A stretch of 64,000 bases of DNA, taken from contig NZ_SNYC01000004.1 of assembly GCF_004362715.1 (NCBI RefSeq), forward strand, positions 868,001-932,000. The letters are read 5' to 3'. Shown piece by piece: positions 33,659 to 42,300 of the stretch (its first letter is position 1; every line of letters begins with the position of its first letter). Source of the stretch: Pedobacter metabolipauper (GTDB lineage Bacteria > Bacteroidota > Bacteroidia > Sphingobacteriales > Sphingobacteriaceae). Under the pieces are notes generated by a model, which saw nothing but the letters and a program-made list of their open reading frames with translations, was not told where the DNA came from and searched no databases. Position numbers and translations under genes: made by a program.

Positions 33659-34314
33659 AAATTTGTATACTGTGCAAGATTGAACAGATGTTCAAATTCT
33701 GCTGAATCCAGTATTTTTGGGCGTTCCTGAAATGTGGTTAGATTTTTTAACGCATAAAGCCATTTGTCAAGCCCCGTTGTCAATTCGTCTGCTGTCTTCA
33801 CAAATTTACTCAATTCAATGTAAGTATAGCTAAGTTTTTCATAAAAAATTTCTCCTGTCTTCCTGTTAATCAGGTTAATATTGTGTAAATAATCAAGATT
33901 TTGATGGTGCGAGATCGTGAAGTTTTCAAGCAGCGCTATGAGGTAAACTTCTTTGAGCTTGTAGTTCCAAACCTTCCGGTCGCCTTTTGGACATTGCTCA
34001 CTAATCATTCGCGACGCGTATAAGATGGTTCTGTCTTTGAAGTTTTCTGCCCGTGCCCGTTGTATCTCTATGAGGAACTTAGAACCCTTGTCGTCCGTAC
34101 AAACGACATCAAGTATGATTCCGCCTTCTTCCCTGATCTCTCCGGGATATTCATTTTGATCATATTCAATTTCCTGAATAATCCGCTTGCCCGAAAATAA
34201 TTCATTTAAAAAGGATTTCAGGATCGGCTTGCTATTCTCGGAGCCAAAAAGCCTTTTGAATGCAAAATCTGAGAACGGATCTATAAACTGGTATTCCTGA
34301 TGCTTTTTAGCCAT
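33436..34314 (-). CDS. Rpn family recombination-promoting nuclease / putative transposase (RpnL)
   Basis: A 292-residue PD-(D/E)xK nuclease. The N-terminal signature IDPFSDFAFKRLFG (residues 11-24) is followed by the catalytic core: Asp69 (IILDV) and Glu83-x-Gln85 (LIEIQRA). The C-terminal 67 residues after Asn225 (KEERNMYRHRQEG) form a helical tail with three Gly-Lys-Leu-Glu units. Rpn proteins are DNA endonucleases; in E. coli the full-length form is toxic, protects against some phages, and is blocked by its own separately translated C-terminal domain. An internal Shine-Dalgarno and ATG are present here too. Often annotated as transposase, but no terminal repeats are seen. It heads a minus-strand array with two free tail copies. 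Confidence 0.88.
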   Translation of the reverse strand: MAKKHQEYQFIDPFSDFAFKRLFGSENSKPILKSFLNELFSGKRIIQEIEYDQNEYPGEIREEGGIILDVVCTDDKGSKFLIEIQRARAENFKDRTILYASRMISEQCPKGDRKVWNYKLKEVYLIALLENFTISHHQNLDYLHNINLINRKTGEIFYEKLSYTYIELSKFVKTADELTTGLDKWLYALKNLTTFQERPKILDSAEFEHLFNLAQYTNLSKEERNMYRHRQEGLWTRQNLMSYARKEGKTEGKLEGKLEGKLEVVKKLKTKNFTVQQISELTDLSIEEIEKL

Positions 34315-34611
34315 ATCTTATTTATATAAGCGACCTTAATGCTATTTGCTGATAATACCAAGTTTTCAGAAAAGAATTCGTGTCTTATGTTCATAATCTC
34401 CATATTTCGTGGCGCTCGAGTGCTAACATTTTCTCGACGGTCTCAGCGTTCTCCAACGTTCTCCAACGTTCTCCAATGCGCTCATGCTTTCAGACGTTTT
34501 CCGAAGCTCTTAAGGGCTAATGGATAGGTGAGCCTGTAAATGGAGTATTTAATTTTTCGATTTCCAGAACCTTTTAAATCTGCGTTGGTTATATGGTAAA
34601 AACCTATACCT
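34315..34611. repeat. Intergenic region with GAGAACGTT-family repeats
   Basis: No gene is visible in these 297 bases between divergent transcripts. On the minus strand bases 34455-34478 read as a tandem 10-bp unit GGAGAACGTT (three copies, one diverged), flanked by further relics (GAGACCGTCGAGAA, GAGCGC). The unit is nearly the same as the 9-bp repeat in the GT4 gene tail at 30670. The promoter of the stress operon at 34612 must also lie here but no exact -7 element is seen. Confidence 0.5.
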
Positions 34612-35082
34612 ATGGAAAGTAATGCTGAAATTATTGATGATTTAAAAGGCCTTGTTTCGATTCTTAACGATGGAAAAGAAGGATATGAATCTGCCGCTGA
34701 GGCGACTGAAAAAATTGAACTGAAAGGGCTGTTCCTTAAATATTCTGCACAGCGTGCCGGTTATGCAATGGAATTGAAAGCGCATATTAATGAGCATGGT
34801 GGTACATCTGACAATGAAGAAGGCGGGATTCTTGGTGTATTGCACCGTACCTGGATTGACATTAAGCAGGCCTTAAGCAGTAAGGAAGATGAAGCAATAC
34901 TTTCTGCTATTGAAACGGGTGAAATGGCGGCTATTGAGAAATACGATAAATGCCTGAAAGATTATGCGAGTCACGCGGATCATATCGATCTGCTAACCCG
35001 CCAAAGAGATGGGATCTCTGAAGCGCTTTATGAAATCAGTTCGCTCAGAACAAATAATGCAGATAGTCCAAACAATTTATAG
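34612..35082 (+). CDS. DUF2383 (PA2169 family) four-helix-bundle stress protein
   Basis: A 156-residue, acidic, helical protein. It has four predicted helices: IIDDLKGLVSILNDGKEGY, then KGLFLKYSAQRAGYAMELK, a third around IKQALSSKEDEAILSAIETGE, and a last around HIDLLTRQRDGISEALYEI (each quoted separately). This is the ferritin-like DUF2383 fold, common in stress and desiccation loci and of unknown activity. It is the first gene of a + strand run leading into trehalose synthesis, which suggests joint induction. Confidence 0.82.
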   Translation: MESNAEIIDDLKGLVSILNDGKEGYESAAEATEKIELKGLFLKYSAQRAGYAMELKAHINEHGGTSDNEEGGILGVLHRTWIDIKQALSSKEDEAILSAIETGEMAAIEKYDKCLKDYASHADHIDLLTRQRDGISEALYEISSLRTNNADSPNNL

Positions 35083-35105
35083 CGATAGCGGTTAATTAAT
35101 TAGCT

Positions 35106-35270
35106 ATGATAACTATAGAAAAAAACATCGAAAAGGTTAATGGACCAATGGATCCAAAAACTGAAAATGCGGAGAACAGTAACAGAAGATCTGGCGCGCA
35201 TACGCAAAAACGTAAATCTGATCCTAAAGAAAAGGTACAAAGACCGAACTACTTGTTGCGGTTATTATAA
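35106..35270 (+). CDS. Small basic hydrophilic protein (54 aa)
   Basis: ATG at 35106 to TAA at 35268 encodes 54 residues starting MITIEKNIEKVNGPMDPK and ending RPNYLLRLL. The middle is rich in Asn, Lys, Arg and Gln and looks disordered. It sits 23 bases after the DUF2383 stop and 11 before glgX, in the same direction, filling the gap precisely. No family recognised. Small disordered proteins are common in stress operons; a role is not assignable. Confidence 0.5.
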   Translation: MITIEKNIEKVNGPMDPKTENAENSNRRSGAHTQKRKSDPKEKVQRPNYLLRLL

Positions 35271-35281
35271 TTTAGATCTAT

Positions 35282-37405
35282 ATGGCGGATATGATTGTGT
35301 ATCCTGGTAATCCGTATCCGCTTGGAGCAACATGGGACGGCAGCGGTGTAAACTTTGCACTGTTTGCCGGACATGCTACAGACGTTGAACTCTGCTTGTT
35401 TAAGTCCAATTGTAATGAGGAAATTGCCAGGATTAAATTACTTGAGCGGACCAGTGAAGTATGGCATGTATATGTTCCGGATATTCAACCCGGACAATGC
35501 TATGGCTACCGCGTACACGGCCCTTATAACCCCAAGCATGGGGAGCGGTATAACCCCAATAAATTACTGATTGACCCGTACGCAAAAGCGATTTCCGGAG
35601 CCGTTGACTGGCACGATTCCCTTTTTGGTTATGAGGTTGGCAAGGATGACCTGGTCATAAGTGAATCTGACAGTGCTCCTTATATTCCCAAAAGCGTTGT
35701 GATTGATGAAAGCTATGATTGGGAAGGTGTGAAATCATCCGGTCTCAGCTACCTGCAAAGTGTAATTTACGAAGCCCATGTACGTGGTTTAACGATACAG
35801 CATCCTGATATTCCGGAGCAGATCCGCGGTACTTATGCTGCGATTGGCCATCCTGTAATTATTGATCATTTAAAATCTTTGGGCATTACGGCCATCGAGC
35901 TGATGCCTGTCCACCAGTTTATTAACGACCGGCACCTGGTAGAACAGGGTCTTACCAATTACTGGGGTTACAATACGATTGGTTTTTTTGCGCCGGACAC
36001 TAAATATTCTTCGAGCGGAAATAATGGTGAACAAGTCAGGGAATTTAAAGATATGGTTAAGGCCCTGCATAAGGCCGGCATTGAAGTGATCCTGGACGTG
36101 GTTTATAACCATACTGCGGAAGGTAACCATCAAGGTCCGACCCTTTCTTTTAAGGGAATAGATAATGTGGAATATTACCGGCTTACCGAGGATAAACGCT
36201 ACTATATGGATTATACGGGTACTGGAAACACGCTAAATGCCAATTTTCCAAGTGTACTTAGACTGATGATGGATAGTTTGAGATACTGGATCCTGGACAT
36301 GCATGTAGACGGTTTTCGTTTTGATCTTGCCTCTACCCTGGCCAGGGGTTTGGATGAAGTAAATATGCTAGGGGCATTTTTCAGTATCATTCATCAGGAT
36401 CCTGTGATCTCTCAGGTTAAGCTGATTGCCGAACCCTGGGATATTGGCAAGGGCGGTTACCAGGTTGGGAACTTTCCGCCGGGATGGACCGAATGGAATG
36501 GTAAATACCGCGACTGTATCCGTGATTACTGGAGGGCTGAAGACAGCATGCTCCGTGAATTTGCACTGCGGTTTAGCGGAAGCCCGGATTTGTATAAAGA
36601 TGATAACCGCAGACCTACTGCAAGCATTAATTTTATTACGGCCCATGATGGTTTTACTTTGCGGGACTTAGTGACTTACAACGATAAGCACAATGAAGCC
36701 AATGGTGAGGATAACAAAGATGGTGAAGACCATAACCGGTCCTGTAACTATGGTATTGAAGGGGAGACTGATGATATCCGTATCAATACCATCCGTAAAA
36801 GGCAGGTACGTAATCTGCTGACCACCTTGTTATTATCCCAGGGTGTACCTATGCTGGTTGCGGGTGATGAACTGGGCAGAACTCAGCGTGGAAATAATAA
36901 TGCCTATTGCCAGGATAATGAGATCTCATGGATTAACTGGCAGGAGGCCGATAGGGATCTTCTGGAGTTTACCAGGGAGGTTATCCGGCTTAGAAAAGCG
37001 CATCCTGTTTTTTGCAAGCGTACCTGGTTTCATGGTGAACTGATCCATGGGTCTGGTGTGGAAGATGTAGCCTGGTTTCTTCCGGAAGGTACTGAGATGC
37101 AGGAACACAATTGGAATGAGGATTACGCACGCTCTCTGGCTGTTTTTTTAAATGGAGATGGAATTAAAAGCAGGAACAGCAAGGGTGAGAAAATTGTTGA
37201 TGATAATTTTTACCTCATTTTTAATGCCCATCATGATGCGGTAATGTTTAGTCTGCCAGATGAACGATATGGTAAAGAATGGTCTAAGGTACTGGACACT
37301 GCCGATCCGGATTTTGATACGAAGCACACAAAGATCCTGCCCGGACAAAAGCTGGTGGCTGATGGCCGGTCTGTTATTGTGCTGACCAATTTAAACGGGC
37401 ATTGA
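35282..37405 (+). CDS. glgX: Glycogen debranching enzyme GlgX/TreX
   Basis: A 707-residue GH13 isoamylase-type enzyme. An N-terminal CBM48-like domain (residues 5-140: GATWDGSGVNFALFAGHATDVELCLF, quoted in two parts GATWDGSGVNFALF and ATDVELCLF) precedes the barrel with DVVYNHTAEGN, the nucleophile Asp in DGFRFDLAS, the acid Glu in LIAEPWDIGKGGYQ, and ITAHDGFTL. It hydrolyses alpha-1,6 branches of glycogen, releasing maltooligosaccharides for TreY. The stop lies three bases before the treZ ATG. Together with treZ and treY-malQ it forms the glycogen-to-trehalose route. Confidence 0.95.
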   Translation: MADMIVYPGNPYPLGATWDGSGVNFALFAGHATDVELCLFKSNCNEEIARIKLLERTSEVWHVYVPDIQPGQCYGYRVHGPYNPKHGERYNPNKLLIDPYAKAISGAVDWHDSLFGYEVGKDDLVISESDSAPYIPKSVVIDESYDWEGVKSSGLSYLQSVIYEAHVRGLTIQHPDIPEQIRGTYAAIGHPVIIDHLKSLGITAIELMPVHQFINDRHLVEQGLTNYWGYNTIGFFAPDTKYSSSGNNGEQVREFKDMVKALHKAGIEVILDVVYNHTAEGNHQGPTLSFKGIDNVEYYRLTEDKRYYMDYTGTGNTLNANFPSVLRLMMDSLRYWILDMHVDGFRFDLASTLARGLDEVNMLGAFFSIIHQDPVISQVKLIAEPWDIGKGGYQVGNFPPGWTEWNGKYRDCIRDYWRAEDSMLREFALRFSGSPDLYKDDNRRPTASINFITAHDGFTLRDLVTYNDKHNEANGEDNKDGEDHNRSCNYGIEGETDDIRINTIRKRQVRNLLTTLLLSQGVPMLVAGDELGRTQRGNNNAYCQDNEISWINWQEADRDLLEFTREVIRLRKAHPVFCKRTWFHGELIHGSGVEDVAWFLPEGTEMQEHNWNEDYARSLAVFLNGDGIKSRNSKGEKIVDDNFYLIFNAHHDAVMFSLPDERYGKEWSKVLDTADPDFDTKHTKILPGQKLVADGRSVIVLTNLNGH

Positions 37406-37407
37406 TC

Positions 37408-39300
37408 ATGAATCTACTGAAAAGAAATATAGGGCTGAATTTTGATGCCCAAAACAACGCTGTGATTTGTGTTTGGGCCCCAAATGCAGATTCTGTTGCA
37501 GTAAAAGTAATACATACAGGGCTTATTCTTGAACTAAATTCCGGTGAAAGAGGATATTGGAACCTGGTAAGCGCTGAAATTAAAATCGGTGACAGGTATG
37601 TGTTTGTTATTGATGGAAAAGAACTGCCGGATCCTGCTTCGCTGGCACAGCGGGAGGGTGTTCATGAAGCCTCAGAAGCGATCTCTTTAAATTTCTCCTG
37701 GACTGATGAATCCTGGAAGAACATTCCGTTAGAGCATTATATTCTTTATGAACTGCATACCGGAACATTTTCTGCTTCGGGCGATTTTAAGGGGATTGAA
37801 GCGCGTCTGGATCATTTGGTGGAACTTGGTGTCACCGCAATTGAGTTGATGCCTATAGCGTCATTTCCAGGTAGTAGAAACTGGGGGTATGATGGTGTAT
37901 TCCTTTTTGCTGTGCAGCAAAGTTACGGCGGGCCTGAAGGCTTGCAACATTTGGTGAACGTCTGTCACGAAAAGGGTTTGGCTGTAATACTTGATGTGGT
38001 GTATAACCATTTGGGTCCGGAAGGAAATTACTTGTCTGAATTTGGACCATATTTTACGGATAAATACCATACCCCCTGGGGCAATGCGATAAATTATGAC
38101 GACCAGAATTGCGATGGTGTTCGGGATTTTATGGTCGAAAATGTGCTGATGTGGTTCAGGGATTTTCACATTGATGCCCTGCGTTTGGATGCGGTACATG
38201 CCATAAAGGATTTTTCTGCAGTGCACCTGCTTCAGCTTATCCGGGAAAAGACGGATGAACTAATGGAACATACCGGCCGCAAACATTACCTGATTGCGGA
38301 GTCTGATCTGAATGATCCTAAATATATATCGCCTGTGGCAGACCATGGTTTGGGTATGGATGCGCAATGGGTAGACGAGTTTCATCATGCCCTGCGGGTT
38401 ACGGCCGGTGAACCGGCTAAAGGTTATTATGCTGATTTTTCGGGTATTGACCACCTGGCAAAATCTTACTGTGATGCGTATGTATACACGGGAACGTATT
38501 CTGCTGAACGGAAAAAAACGTTTGGAAAAACTGCGGCCGGTCATCCGGGTCAGCAGTTTATTGTATTTTCTCAAAATCATGACCAGGTTGGAAACCGGAT
38601 GCTTGGTGAACGCAGCAGTACTTTGTTTAGCTTTGAAATGCAGAAACTTATGGCTGCTGCGGTGCTCAGTGCTCCTTTTTTACCCATGCTGTTTATGGGT
38701 GAGGAGTGGGGAGAAACCAATCCTTTCCTGTATTTTGTAAGCCATACCGATCTTGAACTGGTTGAACTGGTTAGAAAGGGAAGAAAGGCTGAGTTTACAG
38801 AAATGCATGGTGCCGGTGAAGCGCCAGATCCACAGGATGAATCGACATTTTTGGCTTCTAAATTAAACTGGTCACGGCTATCTGAACCGGATCATCGTAT
38901 TTTATTTCAATTTTATAAAAAGCTGATTGCCCTTCGTAAAAATACGGTGCTTGGCAATGGTGACCGGGAGGGAACTCATGTTCATCTTCTTGCTAAGCAG
39001 CATGCTTTACTGCTTGAACGGGGAACATCTGGTGATCTGGACCTGGTGCTCTGCGGAATGAATTTTTCGAAACAGCCGCAATCTTTGGTTATTCCGCCGC
39101 ATCTAAAAATCCATCTAAAATTAATAGATTCTGCTGCACCGGAATGGCTTGGTACTGGTACAGCTGCAGTTATTGCTGACCCGGATCGCTCCATTTCCTG
39201 TTCGGATAATGCAGACGTTATTCCGGAAATGCAAGACAAAACTGAAAAACTTCTCCTCCAACCCGAATCCTTTATTGCTTATTCCGCATCTTATGTTTGA
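37408..39300 (+). CDS. treZ: Malto-oligosyltrehalose trehalohydrolase TreZ
   Basis: About 630 residues, GH13. The N-terminal E-set domain (residues 1-105, CVWAPNADSVAVKV) leads into the barrel: YELHTGTFSASGDF, ELMPIASFPGSRNWGYDG, DVVYNHLGPEGNY, nucleophile region DALRLDAVHAI and acid Glu in LIAESDLNDP, and a late SQNHDQVGNR. TreZ cuts the alpha-1,4 bond next to the trehalose end of maltooligosyltrehalose and releases trehalose. The ATG at 37408 is chosen over an in-frame TTG at 37402. The TreY-MalQ start lies five bases before its stop-codon start, overlapping by eight bases. Confidence 0.95.
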   Translation: MNLLKRNIGLNFDAQNNAVICVWAPNADSVAVKVIHTGLILELNSGERGYWNLVSAEIKIGDRYVFVIDGKELPDPASLAQREGVHEASEAISLNFSWTDESWKNIPLEHYILYELHTGTFSASGDFKGIEARLDHLVELGVTAIELMPIASFPGSRNWGYDGVFLFAVQQSYGGPEGLQHLVNVCHEKGLAVILDVVYNHLGPEGNYLSEFGPYFTDKYHTPWGNAINYDDQNCDGVRDFMVENVLMWFRDFHIDALRLDAVHAIKDFSAVHLLQLIREKTDELMEHTGRKHYLIAESDLNDPKYISPVADHGLGMDAQWVDEFHHALRVTAGEPAKGYYADFSGIDHLAKSYCDAYVYTGTYSAERKKTFGKTAAGHPGQQFIVFSQNHDQVGNRMLGERSSTLFSFEMQKLMAAAVLSAPFLPMLFMGEEWGETNPFLYFVSHTDLELVELVRKGRKAEFTEMHGAGEAPDPQDESTFLASKLNWSRLSEPDHRILFQFYKKLIALRKNTVLGNGDREGTHVHLLAKQHALLLERGTSGDLDLVLCGMNFSKQPQSLVIPPHLKIHLKLIDSAAPEWLGTGTAAVIADPDRSISCSDNADVIPEMQDKTEKLLLQPESFIAYSASYV

Positions 39301-42300
39301 TCCGATCTCCACTTATCGTATTCAGTTTAACAGCGATTTTACTTTTGCTGATTTTAATAAAATTATTCCCTATCTGAATCATTTGGGAATTCAGACCATT
39401 TATGCTTCGCCCATTTTTGATGCGGTGCCTGGAAGTACCCATGGTTATGACGGGGTAAATCCGGAACGCATTAATCCTGAAATCGGATCTTTAGATGAAC
39501 TTAAAAGAATTTCTGAACGACTGAAATCATTGGGTATGCAATGGATCCAGGATATTGTACCCAATCATATGGGCTTCCATCCGCACAACAAATGGTTAAT
39601 GGATGTTTTGAAAAATGGGGAGGATTCTCCTTACCGGAATTATTTTGACATCATTTCTAAAGATCTGGCCGTTGAACCGCTGATGGTTCCGTTTTTAGGT
39701 TCCAGTCTTGATGAGGTTATTGAATCAGGAGATCTGAAGCTTACTCAGAAGGGGGAGGAATGGTTTTTGGCTTATTTTGACAGCTGCTGGCCGTTAAAAG
39801 TGGGTACTGATCTGGATAAGCCAATAAAGTCGATTGCTGGACAACAATTTTACCGGCTTTGCAGCTATAAGGAAAGCAATGAACGGATTAACTATCGCCG
39901 GTTCTTTACCGTGAATAGCCTGATCTGCTTAAATATGCAGTTTGAGGATGTTTTTAATTCCTACCATCGTTTTACCAAAGAATTGCTGGACGAAGGTATT
40001 TTTCAGGGATTGCGGATTGATCATGCAGATGGGCTGTATGACCCTGAGGCGTATTTGCAGCAATTGCGCGAACTTTGCGGACCGGATTGTTACATCGTCA
40101 TTGAAAAGATCCTGGAACCCGGTGAAGAGCTGCCTGTGGGGTGGCCGGTTCAGGGAACTACTGGTTATGACTACCTGGGTCTGCTGAACCAGCTTTTTAC
40201 CAATGAAAAGTCGGAAAAGAAATTTGATGAATTTTATAAGAATTTAAGTGATTATACACTTTCTGTGCAGACCGAGATCCGGACTAAAAAGAAATCCTTC
40301 TTAGCCAATCACATGTCTGGTGAGCTGGATAATCTTTTTGATCTGTTTAGGTCTTTAAAGCTGGTTAATTCGAAAGAAAAGACATTGAATGATCCGCTGA
40401 TCTTCAAAAAGCTGATTGCTGAAATTTTAGTGCGGTGCCCGGTGTACCGGTTCTATGGTAATCAATACCCGCTGCCGACATCTGAGGTACAGGCACTGGA
40501 ACCTATTTTCTCAGATCTGGAAAAGGCTGCTGAATATCGGGATGCCCTGGCTATTCTTAAGCGGATCTTATTTGGCAATACCACTGGAGAAACTGATTAC
40601 GGGCAACGGGTTTTGCAATTTTATCAGCGGCTGATGCAGTTTACCGGTCCGTTAATGGCTAAAGGGGTTGAGGATACTTTGATGTATACCTATAATCGTT
40701 TTATTGGCAGTAATGAAGTGGGCGATTCTCCGGATGTTTTTGGAATTACGGTTGATGATTTTCATCAGGCCATGATCAGTAGAAAGGATCACTGGCCGCT
40801 TGCGATGAATGCGACGAGTACACACGATACCAAAAGGGGGGAAGATGCCCGGGCCAGACTGCATGTGCTGACCGATTTGAAAAAGGAATGGCTGGATGAA
40901 GTAAAGCTTTGGAAGGAACTGAATGCCGATCTTAAATCTGGTGATACCCCGGATACCAATGATGAATATCTGATCTATCAAAACCTGATTGCAACGTATC
41001 CGGATGAGGGGCCGGACACCGGGGCGTATCCCGAACGGTTTTTAGCCTATATTGAGAAAGCATTGCGGGAATCTAAACGGAATTCCAACTGGGATGAACC
41101 AGAAGTGGACTACGAAGATTCTGCCAGGGACTTTGTTACCGCCATGCTTAACCCGGAACGTGAGTTTTGGAGCCGATTTGTTACCTTTCATAAAAAGGTA
41201 AGCCAGTTTGGAAAGATCTATTCGCTTTCTTCTGTGGTGCTTAAATTTGGCTGTCCGGGTGTGCCGGATACCTATCAGGGTGCTGAATTCTGGGATCTGA
41301 GCATGGTTGACCCTGATAACAGGAGGCCGGTTAATTATGCGCTGAGGGAGAAATTCCTGACTGGAATACGAAAAGGGGAATATAGCCCGGATCTGCTTTG
41401 GGAGCAGGCCGGGAATGGTGCGGTGAAGTTATTCTTTATCCAGCTAGTGCTCGGCATTCGGAAACAATATCCATTGCTTTTTTCTGATGGGCTCTATCTG
41501 CCGTTAAAGGTTAAGGGAAAATTCTCTGATTCGGTGATTGCTTTTGTCCGCAGGCATAAAGGGGAATGGCTGTTGTTTGTACTTCCTTTGAATGCAGTTG
41601 AGCTGACGGGTGCCGATCCGCAAAAGATCAATCATTCAGACTGGCAGGATACACGGATTGTTTTGCCTGAGGGTATCCCTTCTTCATTTAAAGATGTGCT
41701 GAGAGAAACTAAGACTGAAGTGAAAGATGAACTGATGCTGTCTGATTTAATGACCGGGCTGCCAATTGGGATCTTTCATTTTCAGGAACAGGAACATAAA
41801 AGAGGTGCGGGCATTCTGATGCACATTTCTTCCTTACCTTCTGACTATGGAATTGGTGATCTGGGGAATTCTGCGCATGAGTTTCTCCAATTTCTGGTGT
41901 CTGCCCGGCAAAAATACTGGCAGGTTTTACCGATGAACCCGGTTGGTATTGACCAGTCTTATTCCCCATATAGCTCCAGTTCTGTAATGGCTGGAAATAT
42001 CTTAATGATCAGTCCGGAATTACTTTGCCAGGAGGGGCTGCTGACGGACGCTGAACTGAAGAAGCTGGTTTTGAAGGGCCGTAAAAAGGTTGATTATGCG
42101 GCTGTTGAAAAGGTAAAGTTACTGGCTTTAAAGTATGCGTATATTCGCTATTGCGGTAATTTTACGGCATTAAAGCCTGATCCTGATTTTGTCAGTTTTT
42201 GTGAGCGGGAAAGGTATTGGCTGGATGACTACGCGTTATTTTCTGCGTTTAAAAGGGAGTATAACGGAAAGCCATGGTATGAATGGCCGATGCCTGCAAG

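Noticed and set aside
33436..34314. Reading the Rpn gene as a transposase of an insertion sequence
   Set aside because: No terminal inverted repeats or target duplications are visible, and Rpn-family nucleases are now known as non-mobile DNA endonucleases or toxins.
34455..34500. CRISPR-like array in the GGAGAACGTT repeats
   Set aside because: Units are 9-10 bp and directly adjacent without spacers; no cas genes are present.
39149..39292. N-terminal extension of TreY-MalQ starting at 39149
   Set aside because: The extension lies inside the conserved 3' end of treZ and does not match TreY; homology starts at ATG 39293.
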